64,000 bases of DNA, taken from contig NZ_MWQI01000003.1 in NCBI RefSeq assembly GCF_002210345.1, forward strand, positions 248,001 through 312,000, written 5' to 3'. Positions 44,875 to 53,434 of the stretch are shown here, in pieces. Position numbers and translations under genes: made by a program. The notes beneath the pieces are model-generated. The model worked only from the letters and a program-made list of their open reading frames with translations, was not told the DNA's origin and did no database searches. The DNA comes from Fibrobacter sp. UWB4 (GTDB lineage Bacteria > Fibrobacterota > Fibrobacteria > Fibrobacterales > Fibrobacteraceae). Numbering within the stretch: position 1 is the stretch's first letter; every line of letters begins with the position of its first letter.

Positions 44875-46164
44875 ATGGATCGATTTGCTTTAGAAAACAT
44901 GAAAAAATGGAAAAACAGCCCGAGGCGGAAACCTTTGGTTGTTATGGGGGCGAGGCAGGTTGGAAAAACTTGGCTAATGAAGGAATTTGGTCGTCAATTC
45001 TATAGTAAAGTGGCTTACGTTTCTTTTTACAATAATAAAGCTGCGGCGTCCATTTTCGAAACAGATTTTGAAATAAAGAGAATCTTGTCTGCTTTGAATG
45101 TTGCTTCGGGCGTAACGATTACTCCGAACGACACCTTGATAATCCTTGATGAAATTCAAAATGCACCAAAGGCTTTTGAGTCATTGAAGTATTTTTGCGA
45201 AGATGCTCCAGAGTATCATATTATGGTTGCAGGGTCTCTTCTTGGTGTTGCGGTCCATACGGGGGTGTCATATCCTGTAGGAAAGGTCGATATTCTTCAG
45301 CTTTATCCATTAAGCTTTCGTGAATTCCTTTATGCTGTCGGTGAAAAAGAGCTTTCTGATGCTTTGATAACTAAGGATTACGCTCTTATCGATACGTTTT
45401 GCGACAAGTATATTTTCCATCTAAAGAACTATTACTATGTCGGAGGTATGCCTGAAGCTGTCAGTGTGTTTTTGCAAAATAGCGATTATCAAGGCGCACG
45501 AAGTGTTCAGAAGACGATACTATTACAGTATAAGGGCGATTTTGGTAAGCATGTCAGCGAAAAAGAGCTTCCCCGAATAAACATGGTTTGGGACTCTATC
45601 CCGATACAGTTGGCAAAGGAAAATAAAAAGTTCTTTTTCGGACAGATGAAGCGAGGGGCTCGAAGTGTCGATTTTGAAATTGCGATCCAATGGCTGGTTG
45701 ATGCTGGGCTTGTAAACAAGGTCTATAGGGTGAATGAACCCCGAGTTCCGCTGTCTGCTTACAAAGATTTTTCTGCATATAAATTATTTGTCATTGACGT
45801 AGGCTTGCTTGGGGCTATGAGCGAATTGGATGTTCAGAGTGTTCTGGAGGGAAACCGCCTTTTTGTAGAATTTAAGGGGGCTCTTGCTGAGCAATTTGTA
45901 TTCCAGCAAATATTGTGCGATACTGCTTATTCGCCTTACTATTATGGTACGGAAAAGTCAACGTTTGAACAAGATTTCCTTGTGCAAAAGGGAGTGAATG
46001 TTGTTCCTATCGAGGTTAAAGCGGAATGCAATGTCCGGTCGCAAAGTTTAAAGGCTTTTTACGACAAGTTCAAACCGGAACATTCGGTCCGTTTCTCTTT
46101 GTTGGGGCATAAGGACCAAGAGTGGATGGAAAATATCCCCTTATATGCGGTTTGCAACTTGTGA
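44875..46164 (+). CDS. AAA ATPase with DUF4143 (AAA_14 family), repeat-flanked
   Basis: 429 residues. Walker A GARQVGKT at 25-32, Walker B IILDE at 89-93, sensor MVAGSLLG near 121, and a DUF4143 C-terminal half containing FEQDFLVQKGVNVVPIEVKAE, a PD-(D/E)XK-like D...E-x-K arrangement. It is more like the classical family members than 41949..43172, with which it shares only the domain plan. The whole gene sits between direct repeats (44691 and 46181) and is preceded by the 33-bp array, so it looks like an independent cassette. Function unknown; defence or mobile-DNA roles are possible but unproven. Confidence 0.88.
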   Translation: MDRFALENMKKWKNSPRRKPLVVMGARQVGKTWLMKEFGRQFYSKVAYVSFYNNKAAASIFETDFEIKRILSALNVASGVTITPNDTLIILDEIQNAPKAFESLKYFCEDAPEYHIMVAGSLLGVAVHTGVSYPVGKVDILQLYPLSFREFLYAVGEKELSDALITKDYALIDTFCDKYIFHLKNYYYVGGMPEAVSVFLQNSDYQGARSVQKTILLQYKGDFGKHVSEKELPRINMVWDSIPIQLAKENKKFFFGQMKRGARSVDFEIAIQWLVDAGLVNKVYRVNEPRVPLSAYKDFSAYKLFVIDVGLLGAMSELDVQSVLEGNRLFVEFKGALAEQFVFQQILCDTAYSPYYYGTEKSTFEQDFLVQKGVNVVPIEVKAECNVRSQSLKAFYDKFKPEHSVRFSLLGHKDQEWMENIPLYAVCNL

Positions 46165-46180
46165 TGGGTCTTTTTTCATG

Positions 46181-46216
46181 CTAAAGTGGAAGTCGACTTC
46201 CTGATTTGCACGAAAA
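46181..46216. repeat. Right direct repeat flanking the DUF4143 ATPase, with perfect palindrome
   Basis: CTAAAGTGGAAGTCGACTTCC followed by TGATTTGCACG. GGAAGTCGACTTCC (46188-46201) is a perfect 14-bp palindrome. Direct repeat of 44691-44726. Confidence 0.75.
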
Positions 46217-46286
46217 CGTCCTTAAAAGTAAACATCTGTTAACAAAATGGCGTGAAAAACGCGTGATGGGCGTCACGTTCCCGAAA

Positions 46287-46311
46287 TTTATATTCCAATT
46301 TGGAATATAAA
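46287..46311. promoter_or_regulatory. 25-base palindrome upstream of the pilin gene
   Basis: TTTATATTCCAA-T-TTGGAATATAAA is a perfect inverted repeat with one central base, 247 bases upstream of the pilin ATG. It suits a dimeric repressor site; with no T run it is not a good terminator. Confidence 0.55.
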
Positions 46312-46431
46312 AAACAGATGAAAATGTTTTTTTCGTAAAAAATTATCTATATATAGTGCATCGGAAGTTTGGTTGTTATTTGCGTTTTTTTGCGAAAAAA
46401 AGCCACTTTTGTAATGGAGTAAACCGAGTCA

Positions 46432-46461
46432 TGACAAAAACGTGACAAAAGTTTGACAAAA
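46432..46461 (+). promoter_or_regulatory. Three TGACAAAA repeats with 11-bp period, candidate activator site of the pilin promoter
   Basis: TGACAAAA starts at 46432, 46443 and 46454. The period is one helical turn, so all copies face the same side of the DNA. The last one forms TTGACA, a possible -35 box, about 100 bases before the pilin ATG. Confidence 0.5.
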
Positions 46462-46558
46462 GTATTGCTTTTCGAAAAAAAAGTGGATATATTACTGAAT
46501 GTAAACGAGCAATAACGCTCAAAAAAAAGAATGTGTAACAAAAACAAGGAGATACACT

Positions 46559-47062
46559 ATGAAGAAGCAAGGTTTTACCCTTATTGAATTGATGGTCGTG
46601 ATCGTTATCATGGGCATTCTCGCCGCCGTCGCAGTACCGAAACTCTTCGGTATGATCGCTAAGTCCAAGGCCTCTGAAGTTGGCCCGGCAGCCGGAACCT
46701 ACGTGAAGTTGCAGGATGCATATGTTGCTGAAAAGGGTACGTATATTGGTTCCTGGAAGGCTATCGGTTATGCTGATCCGGCTTCCACAGTATTCACCTA
46801 TTCCGGTTTTAACTCTGGTGCTGACATTGCTCTTGCTACGGGTAAGACTGTTGCTTGGAGCGCCGCTGCAAAGGCTGCATTGAATGACTGCCAGGCTAAT
46901 AGCGTTTGGACATTGGATGTGAGCCAGAATGGTTCTACCGGTGGTGCTGCTGTCTATACTCCGAAGTTGACTGGTGGCCCGACTGGTGACTGCGCTGCTT
47001 TGACTCCGAACTACTGCAATATTGGCGGTAATAAGGCTAACTGCGCTGCTGCTGGCAACTAA
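46559..47062 (+). CDS. Type IV pilin, intact (probable expressed copy)
   Basis: 167-residue prepilin. Short leader MKKQG cut before Phe6; the mature N-terminus FTLIELMVVIVIMGILAAVAVPKLF has Glu at +5 and the conserved hydrophobic assembly helix. The C-terminal globular domain begins near TYVKLQDAY (47-55) and carries a Cys pair region and a final ALTPNYCNIGG segment. AAGGAG stands about 9 bases before the ATG. A strong terminator follows. The base composition and the N-terminal coding sequence are like housekeeping genes, unlike the AT-rich operon downstream. Processed by a prepilin peptidase such as the one at 20932. The other intact pilin is at 60476. Confidence 0.95.
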   Translation: MKKQGFTLIELMVVIVIMGILAAVAVPKLFGMIAKSKASEVGPAAGTYVKLQDAYVAEKGTYIGSWKAIGYADPASTVFTYSGFNSGADIALATGKTVAWSAAAKAALNDCQANSVWTLDVSQNGSTGGAAVYTPKLTGGPTGDCAALTPNYCNIGGNKANCAAAGN

Positions 47063-47088
47063 TTGTCAAATTGATATGATTTGCAAAG

Positions 47089-47120
47089 ACAGCTCTCCCG
47101 TTTACGAGGGAGCTGTTTTT
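47089..47120 (+). terminator. Terminator after the pilin gene
   Basis: ACAGCTCTCCCG-TTTAC-GAGGGAGCTGTTTTT, about 10-bp stem and T5. Confidence 0.9.
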
Positions 47121-47157
47121 ATTTGAATAAAATTAATGAGTATATCAAATAATTTTA

Positions 47158-48594
47158 TTGAAGCTTATGTCAAAGATTTTTTTGTTTATTCCTCCTGTAA
47201 TTGCCGCTTTTTTACCATTTTTAGCATTCAATTTTTTTGATACTCCTCAGTCACATGGTTTTATTTCGGCTGAAGTTCTTTTTCTTGTTGCGATGGTAGC
47301 TCTTCCTCAAGGGAAACTATTGTACAAATTACCGTTCTTTTTTGTTCTCGTGTTATTTGGAATATGGCAGGGGACAGAAGATTGTTATGCTTATTCGATA
47401 ACTATTGCAATTCTTTTGCTGATTTCGGTATTTCTTCCTCGTAAACGCATTCCCTTACTTTCCTTTTATGGATTGTGTGTTTTACTTGTTTTTGTTGTAG
47501 ATTGCGAGAATTTCTTTAATTTTACGTTTTCTCTACATATTTCCGATGTTTGGGGGCTTGCATCTTTTTATTGGTGGGGACCACTTCTCTTTTTTATTGT
47601 TCCTTTATTACATACATTTTTGGTGTTATGGTTTTCGCGTAATTATCTGTGTGAAAGTCGTGTTGAATTGTCACACAAGACTGTGTTTGTCTTGGTTGCG
47701 GCTTCTTTATTGCTGGGGGCAGGAATTGAAAAAATGCAGACTCGACAAAGTGTTTTGGATTTTCCCGTAAAGAAACTGTATTTCTATAAAATATTTCTTA
47801 GACATTTTGAAGATGTAAATTTACTCGATGAAAATATGAAGCAATCTTTTCCGGTTTGGGATGATTCTAAGAATGTTGTTACAGATTTCAGCCATCCAAC
47901 TGTTATGATTCTTGTAGAAAGCTGGGGTGTGAAAATGGGCATTCCGTTTACACAAGAATTATTTGCACCGTATGATTCCGTTTCAAAGAGTTTTGTTGGT
48001 CTTAAGGCGCGAAAAGCAGGATATACACAAGGTGCGGAGTATGAAGATTTTGGCTCTCCTGAGAATAAAATTGTTGAAGAGCCGATTCCTGCTAAATTTA
48101 AGAAGATGGGGTTACAAACATGGTATGTTCATGGTTATGATGGTGATTTTTATGATCGTCAAAATAATTATGCGAAATTCGGATTTGACAGTTTACTTTT
48201 CAAAAAAGATTTAGAATCGTATGGATTGGCAAAATGTCAATATGGTTTTGCTGGTGTTTGTGATTCTTCGATGGTTGGGTTTCTAGATTCATTACTTTCA
48301 GATTCTGAACCCAAATTTATTTATTGGACAACTTTGGATGCCCATACCCCTTATGAATTCGCTGAAAAATTAGAGCCATCTTTTAAATGTTCTACAATGA
48401 AACTCACGGATCTTGAGTGTATATATTTTACACTACAAGAAAATACAGCAAAACATATCGCATGGCTTGCAAGCCGACATCCTGAATATCGGTTTATTAT
48501 AAGAGGAGATCATCGCCCTATTGTGAGTTTTAAAGAACGTAAATTTGTTAATTCGTTCTATTCTCGTTGGGTTTCTATGGTGGTTGTGAATTAA
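47158..48594 (+). CDS. Membrane sulfatase/alkaline-phosphatase-superfamily transferase, paralogue A
   Basis: 478 residues: five or six N-terminal membrane helices, then a soluble extracytoplasmic domain from about 235 as in LtaS, MdoB and EptA phospho-group transferases. Candidate metal and catalytic residues: E254 (LVESWG), nucleophile T290 (GYTQGAEYEDFG), D394/H396 (TTLDAHTPY) and D451/H452 (RGDHRP). Probably transfers phosphoglycerol or phosphoethanolamine to a glycan or protein. Start is TTG 47158 or, more likely, ATG 47167 (MSKIF). Directly downstream of the pilin gene and AT-rich. First gene of a three-gene operon. Paralogues at 50767 and 61099. Confidence 0.82.
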   Translation: MKLMSKIFLFIPPVIAAFLPFLAFNFFDTPQSHGFISAEVLFLVAMVALPQGKLLYKLPFFFVLVLFGIWQGTEDCYAYSITIAILLLISVFLPRKRIPLLSFYGLCVLLVFVVDCENFFNFTFSLHISDVWGLASFYWWGPLLFFIVPLLHTFLVLWFSRNYLCESRVELSHKTVFVLVAASLLLGAGIEKMQTRQSVLDFPVKKLYFYKIFLRHFEDVNLLDENMKQSFPVWDDSKNVVTDFSHPTVMILVESWGVKMGIPFTQELFAPYDSVSKSFVGLKARKAGYTQGAEYEDFGSPENKIVEEPIPAKFKKMGLQTWYVHGYDGDFYDRQNNYAKFGFDSLLFKKDLESYGLAKCQYGFAGVCDSSMVGFLDSLLSDSEPKFIYWTTLDAHTPYEFAEKLEPSFKCSTMKLTDLECIYFTLQENTAKHIAWLASRHPEYRFIIRGDHRPIVSFKERKFVNSFYSRWVSMVVVN

Positions 48595-48615
48595 AAAAAT
48601 ATTTCCTGAAGTTCC

Positions 48616-50721
48616 ATGCAAAATTTTTTTCTGTTTCTTTTAGCTATACCTTTTTTCTTTGCCGTAAACCGCTACAATGGCATTATTATAGATGGACCGT
48701 TGTATGTATTACAGGTTATAAATAGCATGTTCCCTGAACGATTTGTTGGGGATATTGCGTTTGCCTATGGAAATCAGGATTCTTTTAGCTTGTTTACGCC
48801 TCTTTATAGATTCTTTATTTTGCAATTTGGGGTGGAAGCTGGTTCTCGAATACTTTGTTTTTTGTTGCAGATGGGATTTGCTTTTGCATGGGCCTTTTGC
48901 ATAAAAGTGTTTTGGGAAAGATATGCTGATAAAAAACTACTGACATCTGTTGCACTTTGCTTCTTGTGCATGGGAATCTATGCTTTTGGTATGCCGCTTT
49001 CGCAGACGGAATTTTTAAGATTTGTGGAAAGCTATGCTGTTTCTAGACTTGCATCTGTGTTGTTTGGAATTTTAGGGATTGCTTTTTTGCTTAAAGATTG
49101 CAAGATTAAATCTCTTTTGTTTTTCTTGCTTGGGGCCTTGATGCATCCTCTTATGGCCGGGTGGGGCTTACCTTTATGGCTGTTTGTGTATTTCCCTGTA
49201 ACTTTAAAGCCTGTTGTTGTTTTGTCATTTTTGCTGCCTTTTTCTGCATTTATAGGGAAAGGTGTTTTGAATTTTTATCCCGAAGGCTGGCTTACAAGAC
49301 CGTTTAATTTTGCACCTTCGTATGATGATATTGCTCAATTTGTTATTTATTCAGCTTTCTTTGGAATTTTTGTAGGGCGAATGGTCCTGGATGATTTCCT
49401 TAAAAAGTTTGCTCAAGCGGTTGCTGTTGTTGTCGGTATCGCTGTTTATTGGTGGATTTGGGGCGGGTTAGCGCATCATGTTTTTTTATATCAGGTTCAA
49501 TGCTTCCGTATAGAATGGATTTGCCAGGTTATAACATTGCCTTTGTTTGTATTGCTTGCATATAGCCGTTATAAGCTGTATCGGATTTCAAAAAATATTA
49601 CAACCTATGATTTTGCGTTGGCTGTGTTTGCTTTGGCTCTGTTTTTGCCAATGCATTTGATCGAATTTGCGGTTCTTGGTCTGGTTCTCGTATTGCGCAA
49701 GGAACGTCCGTTGCCGTTGCAACTCTTTCAGATTGTGTTTCTTTTTACGTCTTTGATTGCCTTGTGCTATCAAACGTATCTTCAGATGTATTTGGAAGGC
49801 TTGCCATTAATTATGTTTCGTAATTTGAGCGATGCTTACCGAGTAGTAAATTCTTTAGTTCTCGCTGAGAGCGTATTGTCAGTGACAATTGCTGTTTATA
49901 TGTTTTATAAAAAAAGAATTGAAGTGTCCGTCGCTCTTGTCGCTTTTTGTATTTTCCCTTCGTTTCAATTGTTGCCCTTGTTTGTTTCCTTTGCATGGAT
50001 TTCTCCTAAAATAAAAAGATCTTATTTCGTTTTACTGAGTCTTGTTGCAATTGCAGAGGGTGCTTTAAATGGTGGTGGTCGCCTTACTCTAATGCCGATT
50101 CCTGGGCCGTTTGTGTTAGTGCTTATTCTATGGGGCGTTTTCTCGTTCTGTATTATTGCCCAACGAAAATTTAAGTTGAGTATAGCCCCGATTTTATTTT
50201 TTATTATTACTTGTTTGCTTGTTGCGTTTTGTCGTTGGGATGCTCGCCCAGAAGAAATGGTTGTTTCTGAAAAACAAATGGATTCTTTTGTGAATTACGA
50301 TATATTTGAACATCATCCTGAAATAAATGATCGTGGCAAAGTCTTTTATTATGTAAAAGGTTTTGCTGTTGCAATGCCCAGATTGCAGTTTTTGAATGGT
50401 GGTTATTATGATGAAAATAGTTTAACGGGGGCGGTATTTTTCGAAAAACAGTATCGTGAAGGAAACCGCCGCCGCAATAATCTTTTGTTGAAAAATGATA
50501 AAGGGGTGCAGTCTGATTATGCACAATACAGAAATTTTGCAGGTTCATTCCTTTCACAAAGAGATTCGCTACTTGACCGTGTAAGCTATTTGTGTGGGAA
50601 AGGCGAAATAACTCATGTCGTGAGCGATTGCGATTTGCCGAATGTTGTGTTGGATTCTATACCGTTAGATGTAATGCAGAAAAAAGCGTATTTGTATTCG
50701 TGTGAAAAAAAGATGAAGTAA
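48616..50721 (+). CDS. Large multi-pass membrane protein, GT-C-like architecture
   Basis: 701 residues with about 14 hydrophobic helices and a C-terminal soluble part (about 550-701). An early exposed NRYNGIIIDGPLYVLQ loop with Asp after helix 1 resembles the first loop of GT-C glycosyltransferases, but no family motif is certain. The final soluble region has ITHVVSDCDLPNV, as in some membrane proteins with a terminal receptor-like domain. It lies between sulfatase-like paralogues A (22-base gap) and B (46-base gap) in one operon, so a role in making or moving the lipid-linked substrate used by those enzymes is a reasonable guess. AT-rich. Confidence 0.65.
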   Translation: MQNFFLFLLAIPFFFAVNRYNGIIIDGPLYVLQVINSMFPERFVGDIAFAYGNQDSFSLFTPLYRFFILQFGVEAGSRILCFLLQMGFAFAWAFCIKVFWERYADKKLLTSVALCFLCMGIYAFGMPLSQTEFLRFVESYAVSRLASVLFGILGIAFLLKDCKIKSLLFFLLGALMHPLMAGWGLPLWLFVYFPVTLKPVVVLSFLLPFSAFIGKGVLNFYPEGWLTRPFNFAPSYDDIAQFVIYSAFFGIFVGRMVLDDFLKKFAQAVAVVVGIAVYWWIWGGLAHHVFLYQVQCFRIEWICQVITLPLFVLLAYSRYKLYRISKNITTYDFALAVFALALFLPMHLIEFAVLGLVLVLRKERPLPLQLFQIVFLFTSLIALCYQTYLQMYLEGLPLIMFRNLSDAYRVVNSLVLAESVLSVTIAVYMFYKKRIEVSVALVAFCIFPSFQLLPLFVSFAWISPKIKRSYFVLLSLVAIAEGALNGGGRLTLMPIPGPFVLVLILWGVFSFCIIAQRKFKLSIAPILFFIITCLLVAFCRWDARPEEMVVSEKQMDSFVNYDIFEHHPEINDRGKVFYYVKGFAVAMPRLQFLNGGYYDENSLTGAVFFEKQYREGNRRRNNLLLKNDKGVQSDYAQYRNFAGSFLSQRDSLLDRVSYLCGKGEITHVVSDCDLPNVVLDSIPLDVMQKKAYLYSCEKKMK

Positions 50722-50732
50722 AAGAGGAAAAA

Positions 50733-50762
50733 ATGATTTGTAAGGTAAAACATTTTTTTTGA
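50733..50762 (+). promoter_or_regulatory. Nine-codon leader with strong RBS and T8 tract, out of frame with paralogue B
   Basis: ATG at 50733 has AGAGG (50723-50727) 5 bases upstream and encodes nine residues before TGA at 50760-50762. A run of eight T (50753-50760) ends it. With seven T the same ATG would read straight into the downstream gene. Confidence 0.5.
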
Positions 50763-50766
50763 ACTG

Positions 50767-52245
50767 TTGAAAAAGAATAACTTATCTGTAATGTTGATTT
50801 CTCCGTTTATTGCGGCCGCATTTCCGTATTTTGCATCTGAAATGTGCAATACGCCGAATCAAGGTGTATTTTCGCTAGATGTTTTGCTATTGCTCTTTTT
50901 ATTTGCTTTGCCTAGGAAATCTATCGTCTGGAATAGTGTTTGGATTCTGGTGTTGTTTGCCGTGTCTTTTTATTACGAGAATACATTTCAGGTTTCTTGT
51001 GGCTTAATCCATTTTGATCAGTGGTCTGATTTTTATACGTTTGGCTTATGGTTAGTGTTCCTTCTAATAATTAATTTTATACCAGAGCGAAAAAAAATTA
51101 ATATAGCTGCCTTTGCCTTGTTTTCGTCAATCCTAATCTTAATGGATTGGTCTCATTTGTTCTTTGTATCATTCAATATGACTTTGGTGGAATTGTTTAA
51201 TATCTCTAAGTTCTTTATTTGGGGGCTGTTGTTGTTTATATTAGTTCCTGTTTTACAAACAGTATTGACAACGGTCATGGCTCGAAGCTGCTTTGTAAAG
51301 TCAAATAACAATGAATATAGAATTTTTTGTATAGCCGTTCTTTTGGTGGTTCTGTTGTTTAACTGGTTATTTTCCAGTGCTTTCATGGGGCGAGTTCAGT
51401 TTCTTAATTTTGGAACTAAGGCCTATTTCAGTATTTTTGATAATGAAAAATATATAAGCGAACAGCATTTCTTGCAGGAAAATATAAAAGAGGCGTATCC
51501 CGTATGCACCGATACTACATTTAAAAATCCAATGAAGAATTACGATAAAATTGTTGTTGTTCTTGCCGAATCTTGGGGCGTGTCGAAAAATATTCAGCTA
51601 GATAGTGCGTTGTTCTCGATTTTTTCTGAAAATAACGTGAATTTTAAAGGGCTTTTAGAAAGAAAAGCCGCTTATACGCAAGCTGCTGAGTGGGAAGATT
51701 TTGGAATGCCAAACGGTGATAAAAACTCGATGACTGTTCCTGAAAGATATCAGGCGGCAGGGTATCAAACATGGTATGTACACGGATATGATAGCGCTTT
51801 CTTTGAACGCGATCAAAGCTATCCAAAATTGGGTTTTGATACATTGTTGTTTAGAGGCGATTTTATAAGAAAGGGATTGGCTTCATGTAAATATGGATAT
51901 CCGGGAATCTGTGATTCATCAATGAGTGACTGGCTTTCTTCTTTGCTGAGTAGACCGAATAAAATGTTTGTTTATTGGACAACTTTGGACGCCCATTATC
52001 CGTATGATCTGCAAAATTTCGAGGTTAGGTCTCCTCTGTGCGATAAGTTTAATTTATCTAAGTGTGAGTGCGTTTTTTACACACATCAGGAAATGTCTTT
52101 AAAAGCTGTTTCGAATTTAGCTAAAAAATTCCCTGATGTGAAATTTGTTGTTCACGGAGATCACCGTCCCATGGCTACCATAGGAACAAAAGATTTGTCC
52201 GCAAATTTCTATTATGGTTGGGTGTCTGCAATAGATCTTAATTAA
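50767..52245 (+). CDS. Membrane sulfatase/alkaline-phosphatase-superfamily transferase, paralogue B
   Basis: 492 residues, same plan as paralogue A: N-terminal membrane helices, then the domain with VLAESWG, YTQAAEWEDFG, WYVHGYDSAFF, TTLDAHYPYD and HGDHRP. All putative catalytic residues are kept, with many changes elsewhere. The annotated start is a TTG at 50767 with no good ribosome binding site; translation more likely depends on the strong leader ATG at 50733, which is one base out of frame (T8 tract). Last gene of the AT-rich operon; its stop codon overlaps the stop of the convergent acyltransferase gene by 4 bases. Confidence 0.8.
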   Translation: MKKNNLSVMLISPFIAAAFPYFASEMCNTPNQGVFSLDVLLLLFLFALPRKSIVWNSVWILVLFAVSFYYENTFQVSCGLIHFDQWSDFYTFGLWLVFLLIINFIPERKKINIAAFALFSSILILMDWSHLFFVSFNMTLVELFNISKFFIWGLLLFILVPVLQTVLTTVMARSCFVKSNNNEYRIFCIAVLLVVLLFNWLFSSAFMGRVQFLNFGTKAYFSIFDNEKYISEQHFLQENIKEAYPVCTDTTFKNPMKNYDKIVVVLAESWGVSKNIQLDSALFSIFSENNVNFKGLLERKAAYTQAAEWEDFGMPNGDKNSMTVPERYQAAGYQTWYVHGYDSAFFERDQSYPKLGFDTLLFRGDFIRKGLASCKYGYPGICDSSMSDWLSSLLSRPNKMFVYWTTLDAHYPYDLQNFEVRSPLCDKFNLSKCECVFYTHQEMSLKAVSNLAKKFPDVKFVVHGDHRPMATIGTKDLSANFYYGWVSAIDLN

Positions 52246-53282
52246 AAATATTTCTTAAGTTGAAAAATATTTTCACGTATAGGTTTTATTTTTAAGAAAA
52301 CAAATGTGAATGTGATGGCTATTGTTAAACGGCATATGATGAGGAATATGCTGTAATAGTCTATTGGAATAAAATTTGTCAGGGCCAAAGATTTCCAATT
52401 GCAGATTGAAAATTCGAAAGCGTGAACGCAGAATATAATCAAGCTAAATCGCCCGCAGAAAAGAAGGCTTCTCCAAAGAAATGAATTGCTGGTATAAAGT
52501 GCTTTTGTCGAACTATATAACAAGATGATGGCGCCTAAGGCTCCTCCCCAAGCTAGTATATAGTTTACATTGTATTTGCAAATAGCCATGTTTATTGCGC
52601 CTTGATGCCAACTGTATATCCATAGAATCGTTAAGATCGGAATATATTTTTTTGAATATTCTGAATCTAGTACTTTGTATTTGTTGGCTATATATCCCGC
52701 AAATATAAAACTAGATGCGCATAGACCTTGTGATATGCAATAAGGGATAAAAATGGATTTGTCCAGGAAAATACCTGCTATTCCTAGAAAGAGAAATGCT
52801 AATAAAAGCAGTATGTTGGATTTGATTCTTTTTATAAGGCTGATTGATATTATTCTTGCCCAAAATAGAGCGAGGATGAACCAAAGAACATCAATGTGAC
52901 TGCCAATCCATTGGGGAACGACGCTTCCTCTGAATCCAATTAAATGTGTTACGATTGCTTTGTATGATAGCGAACCGTCAGAATCTTCGTAATTGAGGGC
53001 TTCTTTTATAAATGTTGCAATGCAAATACAGGTTGCTGTAAAAATGTATGGAATGATAAGTCTTTTGATGCTTAATGTTATTTCTTGCCGTAAGGGTCTT
53101 ATTTTTAGAAAGTATCCAGTAATGAAAAAGAATATAGGGATATGGAATGAGTAAATTATTGGCCTGAGCTTCGTTAAGTGGCAATGTCCAACGATTACCA
53201 AGATTATTGCGATTCCTTTTAGGACATCAAATAATTCATCTCGATTCGTTTCGAATTTTTGTTGACTCAATGACTCTTCCAT
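52242..53282 (-). CDS. Membrane acyltransferase, Acyl_transf_3 family
   Basis: 346 residues with about ten membrane helices. The start FDVLKGIAIILVIVGHCHL contains the catalytic His33 region of the acyltransferase-3 (OafA/WecH/NodX) family, followed by FHIPIFFFITGYFLK, also typical. Such enzymes O-acetylate or succinylate surface polysaccharides and glycans. Convergent with, and overlapping by 4 bases, the sulfatase-like paralogue B gene. AT-rich. Acceptor unknown; a surface glycan is likely. Confidence 0.88.
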   Translation of the reverse strand: MEESLSQQKFETNRDELFDVLKGIAIILVIVGHCHLTKLRPIIYSFHIPIFFFITGYFLKIRPLRQEITLSIKRLIIPYIFTATCICIATFIKEALNYEDSDGSLSYKAIVTHLIGFRGSVVPQWIGSHIDVLWFILALFWARIISISLIKRIKSNILLLLAFLFLGIAGIFLDKSIFIPYCISQGLCASSFIFAGYIANKYKVLDSEYSKKYIPILTILWIYSWHQGAINMAICKYNVNYILAWGGALGAIILLYSSTKALYTSNSFLWRSLLFCGRFSLIIFCVHAFEFSICNWKSLALTNFIPIDYYSIFLIICRLTIAITFTFVFLKIKPIRENIFQLKKYF

Positions 53283-53434
53283 TAAAATACCGTTTCTTTA
53301 TATGCTGTCGGATATGGAATATAATCTTTTTTATAAAAGAATGACCTGTAAGTAATTCTGTTGCGACTCTTTTCTGTAATACTGAGAAAACTGGAAATTT
53401 ACAAAAAAAGAGGGCCAAAATCTCCGAAAAAAGC

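Noticed and set aside
44718-45005. 95-codon frame through the 33-bp array as a real protein
   Set aside because: It overlaps the start of the ATPase gene in another frame, and the periodic peptide follows simply from 33 being divisible by 3. Left as a possibility in the array finding only.
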